Assembly: GCA_035325905.1 (NCBI GenBank)
Contig: DAOKYY010000015.1
Location: 1 to 59,142 of the forward strand
DNA: 59,142 bases
Source: DYGX01 sp035325905
GTDB taxonomy: Bacteria; Chloroflexota; Anaerolineae; Aggregatilineales; Aggregatilineaceae
Direction of reading: 5' to 3'
Part shown: piece by piece, positions 1 to 8,122 of the stretch
Position numbering within the stretch: the first letter of the stretch is position 1
Layout: each line of letters starts with the position of its first letter
Notes under the pieces: model-generated
Told to the model about the DNA's origin: nothing
Databases searched by the model: none
The model's input: only the letters and a program-made list of their open reading frames with translations
Translations under genes and position numbers: made by a program

Positions 1-51
1 TGAGGTAAAACACGCGCAGCACATTTGCCAGTGACTTTCGATAGTTCACAT

Positions 52-88
52 AGCTGTTCTTTTCTGCCTTTAGCTGCCTTTAGCTGTA
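52..88 (-). repeat. Degenerate AAAGCAGC-type array at the 3' end of the MFS gene
   Basis: Read on the minus strand, the stretch carries repeated CAGCTAAAGG-type units and an AGAAAAGAACAGC segment. It overlaps the last codons and the downstream side of the MFS transporter gene. Similar purine-rich units occur on both sides of the assembly gap near 14.2 kb, at the end of the endonuclease III-like gene near 58.97 kb, and inside the inverted-repeat element at the window end. No hairpin with a T-run is visible, so it is not a plain intrinsic terminator. Confidence 0.45.
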
Positions 89-1359
89 GTGAGCTTCTGT
101 GCCATCCGCCGCGACTCGCGCGCGCCGATCCACGCCGTCCAGGGCAGGCACAGCGCGATCAGCCCGGTCGCCAGCCAGAAGATGCCGCTCAGATCGATCA
201 CCGGCAGCAGCGCATAGGCCAGCAGCGGCCCCGCCGCGCTGCCAATGTCGCCGACGGTGTTGATCACGCCCAGGATGCGCCCCTGCTGGCCGTGCGGCGC
301 GTAATCGCCCGCCAGCGTCATGACCTGCGTTTGCAGCACGCTGGTCGCGAGCGCGCCGAGCATCGTCGCCAGCACGATCACCGCGCCGTACCCGGTCGCG
401 GTCAGCGCCAGCGCCACGACGCCCAGCGCCAGCGCGCCGCTCGCCAGCAGCCAGCGGTTGCCGGTCCGGTCCGAGACCCAGCCGGACAGCGGCGAGGCGA
501 TCAGGCCGAGGACCTGGTTGGCGGCATACAACCCGCCCGTGAATGACGCCAGCGGGATGACTAACCCGATCAGCAGGATCGTCTCGCCGATGCGCTGTTC
601 CAGCAGCAGGGGCAGCGTCGCGCCCAGGAAGCCGATGAAGATCAGCCAGTTGACGCCGAGCAACGCGACCGCCGTGCCCAGCGGCAGCAGCGAGGATCGC
701 CACGCGCCGGTGTATTCCACTTCGTTGTCCGGCCCCGCCGCGTGACCATCTGCCGGGCGCGCGGCGCGGACAGGGCGCGTTTCGGGCAGCAACAACAGCC
801 ACATCACCGCCGCGACCAGCGTGATCAGCGAGCAGACGCGCAGCGCCGGGCTGTAGCCGAGCCAGTCGGTCAGCACGCCGCCGATCAACGCCGCGCCGCC
901 CGATCCGATGAAGAACCACATTTGCAGCCGCCCGATGTAGCGCCCGCGCGAGCGGCGCGGGGCCAGGTCGAGCACCATCGTGCTCGCGCCGAGCCACACC
1001 CCAGCCCAGGCCGTGCCCCACAGCAGCCGCCCGATCAGCAGCGTCCAGAAGCCGGGGAGGGTGTACAGCAGCGACGACAGCGCCCCGATAAACAGCGCCG
1101 GGACCAGCATCCGGCGGCGCGGCACGCGCTCGATCAGCATCCCCGCCGGGCCGTTGATCGCGATGCGGATCAGGCGGTTGGCGGACAGCATCAGCCCTAC
1201 GTCGGCCAGCGCGATCCCGGCGGCTTCGGTGTGCGTCGGCAGCACGACATAGAGCGTCAGGTCGCCGAGCAGCGAAACGGCGACGCCCAGGCCGATGATG
1301 AACAGCGCGCGGTCGTGCGAAAACCCCTGGCGCCAGGCGGCCAGCCCGCCACTAGTCAC
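70..1359 (-). CDS. MFS transporter
   Basis: The product (about 429 aa) is an integral membrane transporter of the major facilitator superfamily with about twelve hydrophobic segments. It has an RxxxG-type loop after TM2-TM3 (GMLIERVPRRRML) and a second-half counterpart GWVSDRTGNRWLL, the usual twin MFS signature. A hydrophilic linker (RPADGHAAGPDNEVEYTG) separates the two halves. I chose the GTG start at 1359: it overlaps the stop of the upstream phosphodiesterase gene by 8 bases and has GGGAAG six bases upstream. An ATG at 1386 is the alternative and would add nine unconvincing residues. The gene is probably translationally coupled to the phosphodiesterase. The substrate cannot be told from sequence. 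Confidence 0.85.
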   Translation of the reverse strand: MTSGGLAAWRQGFSHDRALFIIGLGVAVSLLGDLTLYVVLPTHTEAAGIALADVGLMLSANRLIRIAINGPAGMLIERVPRRRMLVPALFIGALSSLLYTLPGFWTLLIGRLLWGTAWAGVWLGASTMVLDLAPRRSRGRYIGRLQMWFFIGSGGAALIGGVLTDWLGYSPALRVCSLITLVAAVMWLLLLPETRPVRAARPADGHAAGPDNEVEYTGAWRSSLLPLGTAVALLGVNWLIFIGFLGATLPLLLEQRIGETILLIGLVIPLASFTGGLYAANQVLGLIASPLSGWVSDRTGNRWLLASGALALGVVALALTATGYGAVIVLATMLGALATSVLQTQVMTLAGDYAPHGQQGRILGVINTVGDIGSAAGPLLAYALLPVIDLSGIFWLATGLIALCLPWTAWIGARESRRMAQKLTTAKGS

Positions 1360-2161
1360 GGAACGCTTCCCGCACCGGCCGGCCATCCCACGAATCGGGT
1401 GGCGTCAGGCCGAGCGCGTGCGCGACCGTGGCGGCAGTGTCGGCCAGGTGGACCGGCCCGCTCAGCGCGTGCCCGCGCCTGACCGTCGGGCCGCTGATGA
1501 TCCAGGGGATGATGGTATCTTCGGGCGCGTCGCCGTAATGCGTGCGGCCGTTCCCGCCGTGATCGGCCAGCAGCAGGAAGGTCGTCCGCGCGCGGAGGCG
1601 GGCCGCGTCGAGCCGGTCCAACAGAACGCCGAGCGCGCGATCCATCGCCTCGATCGCGTCGAGGTACGGGCGCGACATCCAGCCCGCGTCGTGCCCGACG
1701 ACATCGCTCTCCTGCATATACAGGAAGGTCAGGTCGGGCTGTTGCTGCGCGATGTAGTCAGCGGCGGCGGCGGCCAGGAGCGCGTCTACGTCCTCGCCGG
1801 GGCGCGCCGCGCGCAGCAGGCTGTATTCCAGGCTGCCCGGCGCGGCAAGGTCGCGCAGCTCTCCCCAACTGTAGAACATGGCGGTGTGCAGCCCGGCGGC
1901 GTGCGCGACATCCAGGATGCTGGCGTAGGCGCTGGCGGCGGGGTTGAACGTGTTGTCGGTCACGCCGTGCTTGTCCGGCGCGACGCCGCGAAACATGGTG
2001 TTATGCGTCGGGAGCGTATAGCTGGGGACGACCGAGCGCGCCTCCCAGGAATACGCCCCGGTCTGCCAGAGCGAGTCGGCGTGTGGCGTGCGGGCCTGCG
2101 CCAGCCCGTCCGGGCGGCATCCGTCAAAGACGATCAGAACGACAGGTGTTTTGGAAGACAT
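1352..2161 (-). CDS. Alkaline phosphatase superfamily phosphodiesterase
   Basis: A 269-aa metalloenzyme of the type I phosphodiesterase/nucleotide pyrophosphatase kind. Near the N-terminus VVLIVFDGCRPDGL supplies the metal-binding Asp. Residues PTHNTMFRG fit the nucleophile Thr/Ser loop, YMQESDVVGHD a metal-binding Asp/His pair, and LLADHGGNGRTHYG the C-terminal Asp-His site. No signal peptide is visible, so the enzyme is probably cytoplasmic. The start is the ATG at 2161; a reading frame extends to 2350 but those extra residues do not look like this family. It is divergent from the UgpB-like importer, which raises the possibility that it acts on phosphodiesters brought in there, but this is only inference. 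Confidence 0.85.
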   Translation of the reverse strand: MSSKTPVVLIVFDGCRPDGLAQARTPHADSLWQTGAYSWEARSVVPSYTLPTHNTMFRGVAPDKHGVTDNTFNPAASAYASILDVAHAAGLHTAMFYSWGELRDLAAPGSLEYSLLRAARPGEDVDALLAAAAADYIAQQQPDLTFLYMQESDVVGHDAGWMSRPYLDAIEAMDRALGVLLDRLDAARLRARTTFLLLADHGGNGRTHYGDAPEDTIIPWIISGPTVRRGHALSGPVHLADTAATVAHALGLTPPDSWDGRPVREAFRD

Positions 2162-2325
2162 GGCGAGCGATTGACCCTCTGGGCGGGGGAAACACGCGGG
2201 AGCGCGCACAACGGCGGCCTGCCGCGCGCAGAGCCGCCGTAAGCCTGATCGTAGCGCAAAAGCGGCGCGCTGCAACAGGCGGCTTTGCGGCTGATTGCAA
2301 GAGTTATGCAAGCTGGCAGGATGAC

Positions 2326-2337
2326 ATGTTATAACAT
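2326..2337. promoter_or_regulatory. 12-bp perfect palindrome, candidate operator
   Basis: ATGTTATAACAT is a perfect palindrome inside the 516-bp spacer (2162-2677) between the leftward phosphodiesterase gene and the rightward UgpB-like gene. It is suited to a dimeric regulator serving both genes. It differs from the TACGTA motif in the glycan region. A TTGACA at 2484-2489 lies nearer the importer but has no good -10 at the right distance. I see nothing else definite in this spacer. Confidence 0.4.
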
Positions 2338-2677
2338 ACAATGTGGGCATCGGCCCCGGCGTTTACCGGCATGAGTGTTTTTGGGGGGTCGATGCGGTTG
2401 TAGTCTTTGAACGCTTTGTTCGCCGCGCTCTCTCCTGGGCGCGGGGTCAAGGGCGCACAAGTGGATCGAGCCTGCACGATCCGTTGACACACGGAAAGGA
2501 GGTCGCAATCGACTGAGAACAGCCCCAGTCAACGGAGGGTCAACGCGATCAGAGGTATTCGAGCAGAGGTAATTTTGTGACGCTGAATTTGACGCCAGGC
2601 TCTGGCAGGCAGCCCGCGTAAGGTTGCTGAAAGCGCAAATTCAGTCGGTAACTTATATCCCACCGAAGGAGATTCAC

Positions 2678-4030
2678 ATGAAGAAGGTCGTTTTTGCAGT
2701 GGTCATGATGGCTCTCGTCTTGGCGCTGGGCGCGCCGATGGGCGCGATCAAGGCGCAAGAGCCAGCCAAAATCGACGTCTGGATCGCCTTCAGCGACTAT
2801 CGTCTGGATTGGACGAAAGAGGTCGCCGAAGAGTTCAACGCCATGTTCCCCCAGTACCAGGTGAACATCGTTGGCGGTATGAGCTACGAGGAGATGTTCG
2901 CCCAGGTGTCGGTGGCGGCGGAGCAGGATGCGCTGCCTGGCGTGATCCACTTCAACGAGGCGAGCACCCAGGACGCCCGCGACAGCGGCAACTTCAAGGC
3001 GATCGCTGAGGCGCTGGGCGACCGCACCGAGATCAATGGGCTGGCGGTCGACTTCGACGACATCATCGAACCCACGACCGCTTACTACACCCTCGACGGC
3101 AACTGGACCAGCTTCCCGTGGAACACGTCCTCGGCGATCTGGTTTTCGAACATGAACTTCCTCAACGCGGCGGGCTTCGACACGCCGCCCGCCACCTGGG
3201 CGGAAGTTGACGAATACTGCGCCGCCATTATGGCGCTGGAGAACGCGCCCGAATACTGCTGGACCTTCCCCAACTACGGCTGGTTCTTCGAGCAGTGGCT
3301 GGCGCAGCAGGACGCGCTGTTCGTCAACAACGACAATGGCCGCGCCGACCGCGCGACCGAGGTCGCCTTCAACAGCGACGCCGGGCTGGCGATCTTCAAC
3401 TGGTGGAACGACCAGTACGACAAGGGCTACCTGTACTACAGCGGCGCGCAGGGCGGCGATTCCTGGGGCACTATCGACCAGGCGTACCAGACCCAGAGCG
3501 TCGCGATGGCGGCCTACAGCAGCTCCGACACGACCCTCTATACCAACATGGGTAAGGAAAACGGCTTCACGACCGTCGCGTCCTTCCTGCCCTACAACCA
3601 GGAAACCGGCTGGACCGGCAACCTGATCGGCGGCGGCTCGCTGTGGCTGGTCAACGGCCTCGACCCAGAGGTGGAAGAGGGCGCGCTGACCTTCATGGTC
3701 TACCTCTCGAACACCGAGAATGCGGCTGCGTGGCACAAACTGACGGGCTACGTCGCCATCCGCAAGAGCGCCAACGAGCTGCTGGAGTCCGAGGGCTGGT
3801 TTGACGAGAACCCCAACCAGACGGTGGCGATGGAGCAGCTCTCGCAGAGCACCGTGACCCCGGCGACCAGCGGCGCGCTGGTAGGCGGCTTCCCGGCGAT
3901 CCGCAACGCCGTGACGGGCGCGACTGACCGCCTGTTCCTGACCGACGAAGACCCGGCGGCGCTGCTTGAGCAGGCCGCATCCGAAGCGAACACGATCATT
4001 GAGGAGTACAACCTGCTCAACGCCCCGTAA
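2678..4030 (+). CDS. UgpB-like ABC transporter substrate-binding protein
   Basis: A 450-aa family 1 extracellular solute-binding protein. A signal peptide (MKKVVFAVVMMALVLALGAP onward) ends near residue 27 at KAQEP; there is no lipobox Cys. The C-terminal half resembles UgpB (glycerol-3-phosphate binding): IGGGSLWLVNG, then ENAAAWHKLTGYVAIRKSA, then a GWFDENP segment. The ATG at 2678 has the strong ribosome site GAAGGAG seven bases upstream; a longer frame from 2624 is rejected. Two permease genes follow in the same direction after a GC hairpin. No ATPase is encoded nearby, so a shared ATPase from elsewhere is likely. The substrate may be glycerol-3-phosphate, a related phosphodiester, or a sugar. 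Confidence 0.88.
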   Translation: MKKVVFAVVMMALVLALGAPMGAIKAQEPAKIDVWIAFSDYRLDWTKEVAEEFNAMFPQYQVNIVGGMSYEEMFAQVSVAAEQDALPGVIHFNEASTQDARDSGNFKAIAEALGDRTEINGLAVDFDDIIEPTTAYYTLDGNWTSFPWNTSSAIWFSNMNFLNAAGFDTPPATWAEVDEYCAAIMALENAPEYCWTFPNYGWFFEQWLAQQDALFVNNDNGRADRATEVAFNSDAGLAIFNWWNDQYDKGYLYYSGAQGGDSWGTIDQAYQTQSVAMAAYSSSDTTLYTNMGKENGFTTVASFLPYNQETGWTGNLIGGGSLWLVNGLDPEVEEGALTFMVYLSNTENAAAWHKLTGYVAIRKSANELLESEGWFDENPNQTVAMEQLSQSTVTPATSGALVGGFPAIRNAVTGATDRLFLTDEDPAALLEQAASEANTIIEEYNLLNAP

Positions 4031-4057
4031 TCGGTGGTGGTGCACCTCGGAGTCGAC

Positions 4058-4084
4058 GGGTGGGGGCAGCGCTTGCCCCCACCC
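4058..4084 (+). other. Intercistronic GC hairpin between binding-protein and permease genes
   Basis: An 11-bp perfect stem (4058-4068 with 4074-4084) closes a five-base loop, 27 bases after the substrate-binding-protein stop. No T-run follows, so full termination is unlikely. Such hairpins can protect the upstream mRNA and lower downstream expression, giving more binding protein than permease. The other two ABC loci in this window have the same arrangement. Confidence 0.7.
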
Positions 4085-4116
4085 TTGCCATTTCACCGCA
4101 ACTTGAAGGATTCGCC

Positions 4117-5319
4117 ATGATCATCTCTCCGCTGCTTTTAGTGCTGGCTGGCGCTCTGGTGGGCGCCGTGGTGATCGGCTTCGTCTTTTCGAGCGCGGCC
4201 CACCGCGGCCTGCTGGGCGCCGTGATCGGCGCGGGCGCGGGCGCGCTCGGCTCGCTCCTCTTCATGATCCCGCTCGACTACTGCATGTTCGAGGCCGAGC
4301 GCAAGTCGATCGACGTCATTTTTGGTGTGGCGCTGGTCGGGCTGGGCGTGCTGCTGGCGCTGGCGCCGGTCGCATGGCTGAGCGGCAAGCTGCTGCGCCG
4401 TGAGAGCCTGGTCTCGGCTACCTCGCAACCCACGCAGGGCACGTTCCGGCACTGGTGGATTGCGCTGCCGCTGCTGGCCCCCACGCTGACGATTCTTGTG
4501 CTGTTTCTGTATTATCCCTCGCTTGAGACGCTGCGGCTCTCGACCATGCTGTCGCGGCTGGGGGCGCGGCGCGAGGCGTTTGTCTGCGTGGACAACTATA
4601 CGCGGCTGTTCGAAGGCAGCGCCTACCTCGACGTGGTCGCGCGCACCGTCTATATGTCTTTCTTCATCGTGGTGCTGAGCATGGCGATCGGGCTGCTGAT
4701 CGCGACGATGGCCTACCTGCCGGTCAAAGGCGCGTCGATCTACCGCACGCTGCTGGTCTGGCCCTACGCCATCTCGCCGGCGGTGGCGGGCATTATCTTC
4801 CTGCTCATGTTCAACCCGACGGGCGGCATCATCAACTATCTGCTCAAGAACTGGTTTAATATCCGTCCGGGGTGGCTCAACGACCCCAACCTGGCCCCGT
4901 GGACGATCATCATTTCGAGCGTGTGGAAGTCCATCGGGTTCAATATTCTGTTCTACATTGCGGCGCTGCAAAATGTGCCGGTCGATCTGATCGAGGCGGG
5001 GGCGATTGACGGCGCGGGTTTGCTGCGGCGCTTCTGGCATATCGTCTGGCCGCTGCTGTCGCCGACGACCTTCTTTCTGCTCATCACCAACCTGACCTAC
5101 GCCTTCTTCGACACCTTCGCCACCATCGACTACTTGACGCCGGGCGGCGGTCCGCTGCAGTCCACCACGACCATGATGTACCAGGTGATCCGGCTGGGCG
5201 TGGACAACAACGACCTCGGCAAAGCGGCGGCGCAGTCCGTGGTGCTGTTCCTAATGGTGATCGGCATCACACTGCTGTCGTTCCGCACAGGCGGGCGCCA
5301 AGTCACCTATGGAGCGTAA
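4117..5319 (+). CDS. ABC transporter permease, UgpA/MalF type, with N-terminal extension
   Basis: A 400-aa inner-membrane permease. The conserved part, from about residue 110 (HWWIALPLLAPTLTILVLF), contains the usual six membrane segments. The EAA loop IEAGAIDGAGLLRRFWHIVW, which contacts the ATPase, lies near residues 292-311. Before this come about 100 residues with three extra hydrophobic segments, unlike the roughly 290-residue UgpA family norm. The ATG at 4117 follows GAAGGA at a good distance. It is followed three bases later by the partner permease, so the two form the channel with the UgpB-like protein. Confidence 0.88.
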   Translation: MIISPLLLVLAGALVGAVVIGFVFSSAAHRGLLGAVIGAGAGALGSLLFMIPLDYCMFEAERKSIDVIFGVALVGLGVLLALAPVAWLSGKLLRRESLVSATSQPTQGTFRHWWIALPLLAPTLTILVLFLYYPSLETLRLSTMLSRLGARREAFVCVDNYTRLFEGSAYLDVVARTVYMSFFIVVLSMAIGLLIATMAYLPVKGASIYRTLLVWPYAISPAVAGIIFLLMFNPTGGIINYLLKNWFNIRPGWLNDPNLAPWTIIISSVWKSIGFNILFYIAALQNVPVDLIEAGAIDGAGLLRRFWHIVWPLLSPTTFFLLITNLTYAFFDTFATIDYLTPGGGPLQSTTTMMYQVIRLGVDNNDLGKAAAQSVVLFLMVIGITLLSFRTGGRQVTYGA

Positions 5320-5322
5320 GCT

Positions 5323-6204
5323 ATGACGGGACTCACTCATCCCACGGCCTCGACCCAGGCCAACGTCTCCTCGCTGCGCCGCACGCTACGCGCCTGGATT
5401 CCAAAACGGTGGTACGCCCACATCATCCTGTCGATCTCGTGCTTCGTGCTCGGCGTCCCGCTGTTCTATTCGATCATCGTCGCCACGCAGAACAACTCGG
5501 ACGTTTACAGCTACCAGTTCACCTTCGGGGATTCGCTGCGCGAGAACTGGACGATGGTGTTCGAGATGCGCGGCCTGCACAACTACATGCTCAACAGCGT
5601 GATCATGACCGTAGCGATCACGGTGGGCAAGACGGTGTTCTCGCTGCTGGCCGGGCTGGCGTTCGTCTACTTCCGCTTTCCGGGCAAGTGGCTGGTGTTC
5701 GGCTTCGTGCTGATCACGCTGATGATGCCGACCGAGGTCTTCATCATCGCCCTGTTCCGCTACATCAACCGGATCGGCTGGGCTAACACCTATCTCGCGC
5801 TGATCGTGCCGTTCTTGGCGAGCGCGACGGGGGCTTTCCTGTTTCGACAGCATTTTGCCAGCATTCCCGCCGAGCTATCCGAGGCGGCGCAGCTTGACGG
5901 CGCCAACCCGCTCCAGTTCTTGCTGCGCGTCCTGATCCCGATTAGCTGGAACACGATCGGCGCGCTGGCGGTGGTGCAGTCGATCTACGCCTGGAACATG
6001 TACACGTGGCCCAACATGATCATCTCCGACCCAAGCCTGGACGTGGTCCAGGTGGGCCTCAACGCGCTCCGCACCGGGGATGCCTCGACGCAGTACGGGC
6101 CGCTGATGCTCGGCGCAGTCATCGCCAGCCTGCCGCCGGTGATTATCTTCATCCTGCTTCAGAAGCAGTTTATGAGCGGTTTTACGCTCACGCGCGACAA
6201 GTAA
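5323..6204 (+). CDS. ABC transporter permease, UgpE/MalG type
   Basis: A 293-aa inner-membrane permease of normal length. It starts with a cytoplasmic tail and one membrane segment, then shows the standard binding-protein-dependent permease core. The EAA loop ELSEAAQLDGANPLQFLLRV lies near residues 185-204. The C-terminus (SGFTLTRDK) is like the UgpE ending GFTxGAxKG. Its ATG lies three bases after the UgpA-like stop, so both are co-translated. It pairs with the UgpA-like protein to form the membrane channel. A strong intrinsic terminator follows at 6227-6265 and closes this operon. Confidence 0.88.
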   Translation: MTGLTHPTASTQANVSSLRRTLRAWIPKRWYAHIILSISCFVLGVPLFYSIIVATQNNSDVYSYQFTFGDSLRENWTMVFEMRGLHNYMLNSVIMTVAITVGKTVFSLLAGLAFVYFRFPGKWLVFGFVLITLMMPTEVFIIALFRYINRIGWANTYLALIVPFLASATGAFLFRQHFASIPAELSEAAQLDGANPLQFLLRVLIPISWNTIGALAVVQSIYAWNMYTWPNMIISDPSLDVVQVGLNALRTGDASTQYGPLMLGAVIASLPPVIIFILLQKQFMSGFTLTRDK

Positions 6205-6226
6205 CGCGCGCGTCTCACAGACTGCG

Positions 6227-6265
6227 GGGGCTTCTGGCGCGAATTTTCGGGCAGAAGCCCCTTTT
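6227..6265 (+). terminator. Intrinsic terminator of the Ugp-like operon
   Basis: A perfect 10-bp stem (6227-6236 with 6252-6261) is followed at once by TTTT (6262-6265), 22 bases after the UgpE-like stop codon. This is the canonical form of a rho-independent terminator. Confidence 0.85.
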
Positions 6266-6374
6266 GCTTGTCTATTTTGCACAAGCCGGTTATTCGGTTT
6301 CCGAGGGGGGATTCGGTATGGTTGCCGCCAGGGTGCCTTGTTAGGCTGGCGTGGCGGCGTGTAAGACCCTCGGT

Positions 6375-6404
6375 TTGACAGACATTGGCAGAGATTGTTA
6401 CTAT
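6375..6404 (+). promoter_or_regulatory. Promoter of the Liv-type operon
   Basis: TTGACA (6375-6380), an 18-base spacer and TACTAT (6399-6404) preceded by TG form a sigma-70-type promoter with an extended -10. Transcription would start near 6411, leaving an unusually long leader of about 250 bases before the binding-protein gene. I see no clear riboswitch or leader peptide in that leader. Confidence 0.6.
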
Positions 6405-6658
6405 TTGCGGCCATTATCTGTTTCGCTTCTCTGGTAGATGAGTCCTGCGCGGCGTGCTGCGTCCGGGTCCGGTCCGGCTCGCTTGATCTCCGGCTCTGGC
6501 GCCGGGCGCTGTGCAGTTGCGAAGAGGAGGCCAAGCGGACGATCGAAGACAAGCACGTTGCTAACTCCCCACCGAAAGCTCTAACCATCGCGTCAGGGCT
6601 AATCATCAGGCAGAAGTCGTGTGCTAGCCGTTTAAGACTAGGAGGAGAGAGACACACC

Positions 6659-7885
6659 ATGCAGCACGTAAAACACCTTCGTTTTGTACTGCTCGTCGCG
6701 CTGCTGTTGGCAGCTATCAGCCCGGTCTACGCGCAAGGGGACGAGAACCTGGTCGTGTTCGAGCCGGGCGACGCGATTAAGATCGCCGTGGCAACCGACC
6801 TGACCGGCCCGATCGCCGAGATGGGGCTTGACATCAAGCAGGGCGCGGAGATCGCGCTGATGGAAGTGAACGAAGCCGGCGGTATCCAGGGCTTCCCGGT
6901 CGAGTTTGTGGTCGAGGATGACCGCTGCTCCGGCGACGAGGGCACGCTGGTCGCCAACCGCGTCGTCTCCGACCCGCAGATTGTCGCGGTGGTGGGCCAC
7001 GCCTGCTCCGGCGCGACGATCGCCGCTTCCGACGTGTACGCCGACGCGCGCATCCCGATGGTCTCGGCCAGCGCCACGGCGGCCCTGGTGACGGAGCGCG
7101 GCGTGGACGTGGTCAACCGTGTAGCCTTCCGCGACGACGCGCAGGGCCTGGTCGACGCGCATTACCTGTACAAGGTGCTCGGCGTGCGCAAGCTGGCCGT
7201 CCTGCATGACAACGACGCCTACGGCCTGGGCCTGGCGGAGGTCGTGCGCGATGTCTTCACCGAGCTGGGCGGCGAGGTAGTGGGCTTCGCGGGCATCAGC
7301 CTCGAAGATCAGGACTACCGCGCAGTGCTGACTCCGCTGGCGGCTGGCGCGCCGGAGGCGCTGTTCTTCGGCGGCTACAAGGAGCAGGCGATCCTGCTGG
7401 TCACGCAGATGCAGGATGTGGGCCTCGGCGACGTGATCTTCTTCAGCGATGACGGCATCCTGGGCGACGCGTTCATCGAAGGCTCTGGCCCGGCGGGCGA
7501 AGGCACCTACGCCAGCTTCGTGGAAGAAGTGGAAGGTATCGCCGAAGCCAACGAAGCGTTTGACGAGAAGTACGAAGAGCTGTTCGGCACCGAGCCAGAA
7601 GCGCAGGGGCCGTATCACGCCCACGCCTATGACGCCGCCAAGATCATCCTCAACGCGCTGGCGGAAGTCGCCGTGCTGGACGACAACGGCAACCTGGTGA
7701 TCGACCGCGAAGCCCTGATCGAGGCGATCCGCAACACGACCGACTACGAGGGGCTGACCGGCGTGCTGACCTGCGACGAGAAGGGTGACTGCGGCGCCGG
7801 CTCGATCGGCATCAACATGGTCGAAGATGGCGAGTGGGTCCCGGTCGAAGTGCCGGAAGACCTGCTTGAGATGGAAGTTGAATAG
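6659..7885 (+). CDS. Branched-chain amino acid type ABC transporter substrate-binding protein
   Basis: A 408-aa Leu/Ile/Val-binding-protein family (periplasmic type I fold) protein. The signal peptide ends around VYAQG (residues 24-28). The mature N-terminus IKIAVATDLTGPIAEMG and the motif VGHACSGATIAAS are typical of LivJ/LivK-like proteins, where such Ser/Thr residues hold the amino acid backbone. The ATG at 6659 follows GGAGGAG; a longer frame from 6395 begins inside the promoter and is rejected. It heads a complete livHMGF-type operon. The family also binds amides, urea and other small molecules, so the substrate is uncertain. Confidence 0.9.
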   Translation: MQHVKHLRFVLLVALLLAAISPVYAQGDENLVVFEPGDAIKIAVATDLTGPIAEMGLDIKQGAEIALMEVNEAGGIQGFPVEFVVEDDRCSGDEGTLVANRVVSDPQIVAVVGHACSGATIAASDVYADARIPMVSASATAALVTERGVDVVNRVAFRDDAQGLVDAHYLYKVLGVRKLAVLHDNDAYGLGLAEVVRDVFTELGGEVVGFAGISLEDQDYRAVLTPLAAGAPEALFFGGYKEQAILLVTQMQDVGLGDVIFFSDDGILGDAFIEGSGPAGEGTYASFVEEVEGIAEANEAFDEKYEELFGTEPEAQGPYHAHAYDAAKIILNALAEVAVLDDNGNLVIDREALIEAIRNTTDYEGLTGVLTCDEKGDCGAGSIGINMVEDGEWVPVEVPEDLLEMEVE

Positions 7886-7902
7886 GCGGTAGAATAAGAG
7901 GC

Positions 7903-7976
7903 AGACGCCTGCGGGCGTCTCTCGCGCGTGAGATGTGCCGCCAGCGCCAGCGCCGCTTCGGTATACTGGCGCTGGC
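7903..7976 (+). other. Two tandem intercistronic hairpins before livH
   Basis: The first stem is 7 bp (7903-7909 with 7914-7920). The second is a perfect 11 bp (7940-7950 with 7966-7976). They lie between the binding-protein stop (7885) and the LivH start (8123). Neither has a T-run, so partial termination or mRNA protection is more likely than a full stop. The rest of this 237-base spacer shows nothing else clear. Confidence 0.65.
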
Positions 7977-8122
7977 TGCACATTGACTAGTCTTTGGGGT
8001 GGCAAGCGGCTGCGTGGACCGGCGATTCCTCTAATCGACACGGGTCCAAGCAGCGAGGGGTCCCGCCAGGTCTGCGACTGAGCCTGCCGCCGGGCCTGTC
8101 CACTATCGGGATGGAGATCGCG

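Noticed and set aside
52..88. The repeat array as part of a CRISPR locus
   Set aside because: Units are short, degenerate and without regular spacers, and no cas gene is present in the window.
2484..2520. TTGACA upstream of the UgpB-like gene as its promoter
   Set aside because: No acceptable -10 lies 16-18 bases downstream, so it is only a -35 match by chance unless an activator is used.
2304..2532. Short minus-strand open frames in the spacer before the UgpB-like gene
   Set aside because: They have no ribosome sites, low-complexity content and overlap the expected control region.
6411..6650. Hammerhead-like bits (GATGAG and CGAAA) in the Liv operon leader
   Set aside because: The core CUGAUGA is not present and the needed stems do not form.
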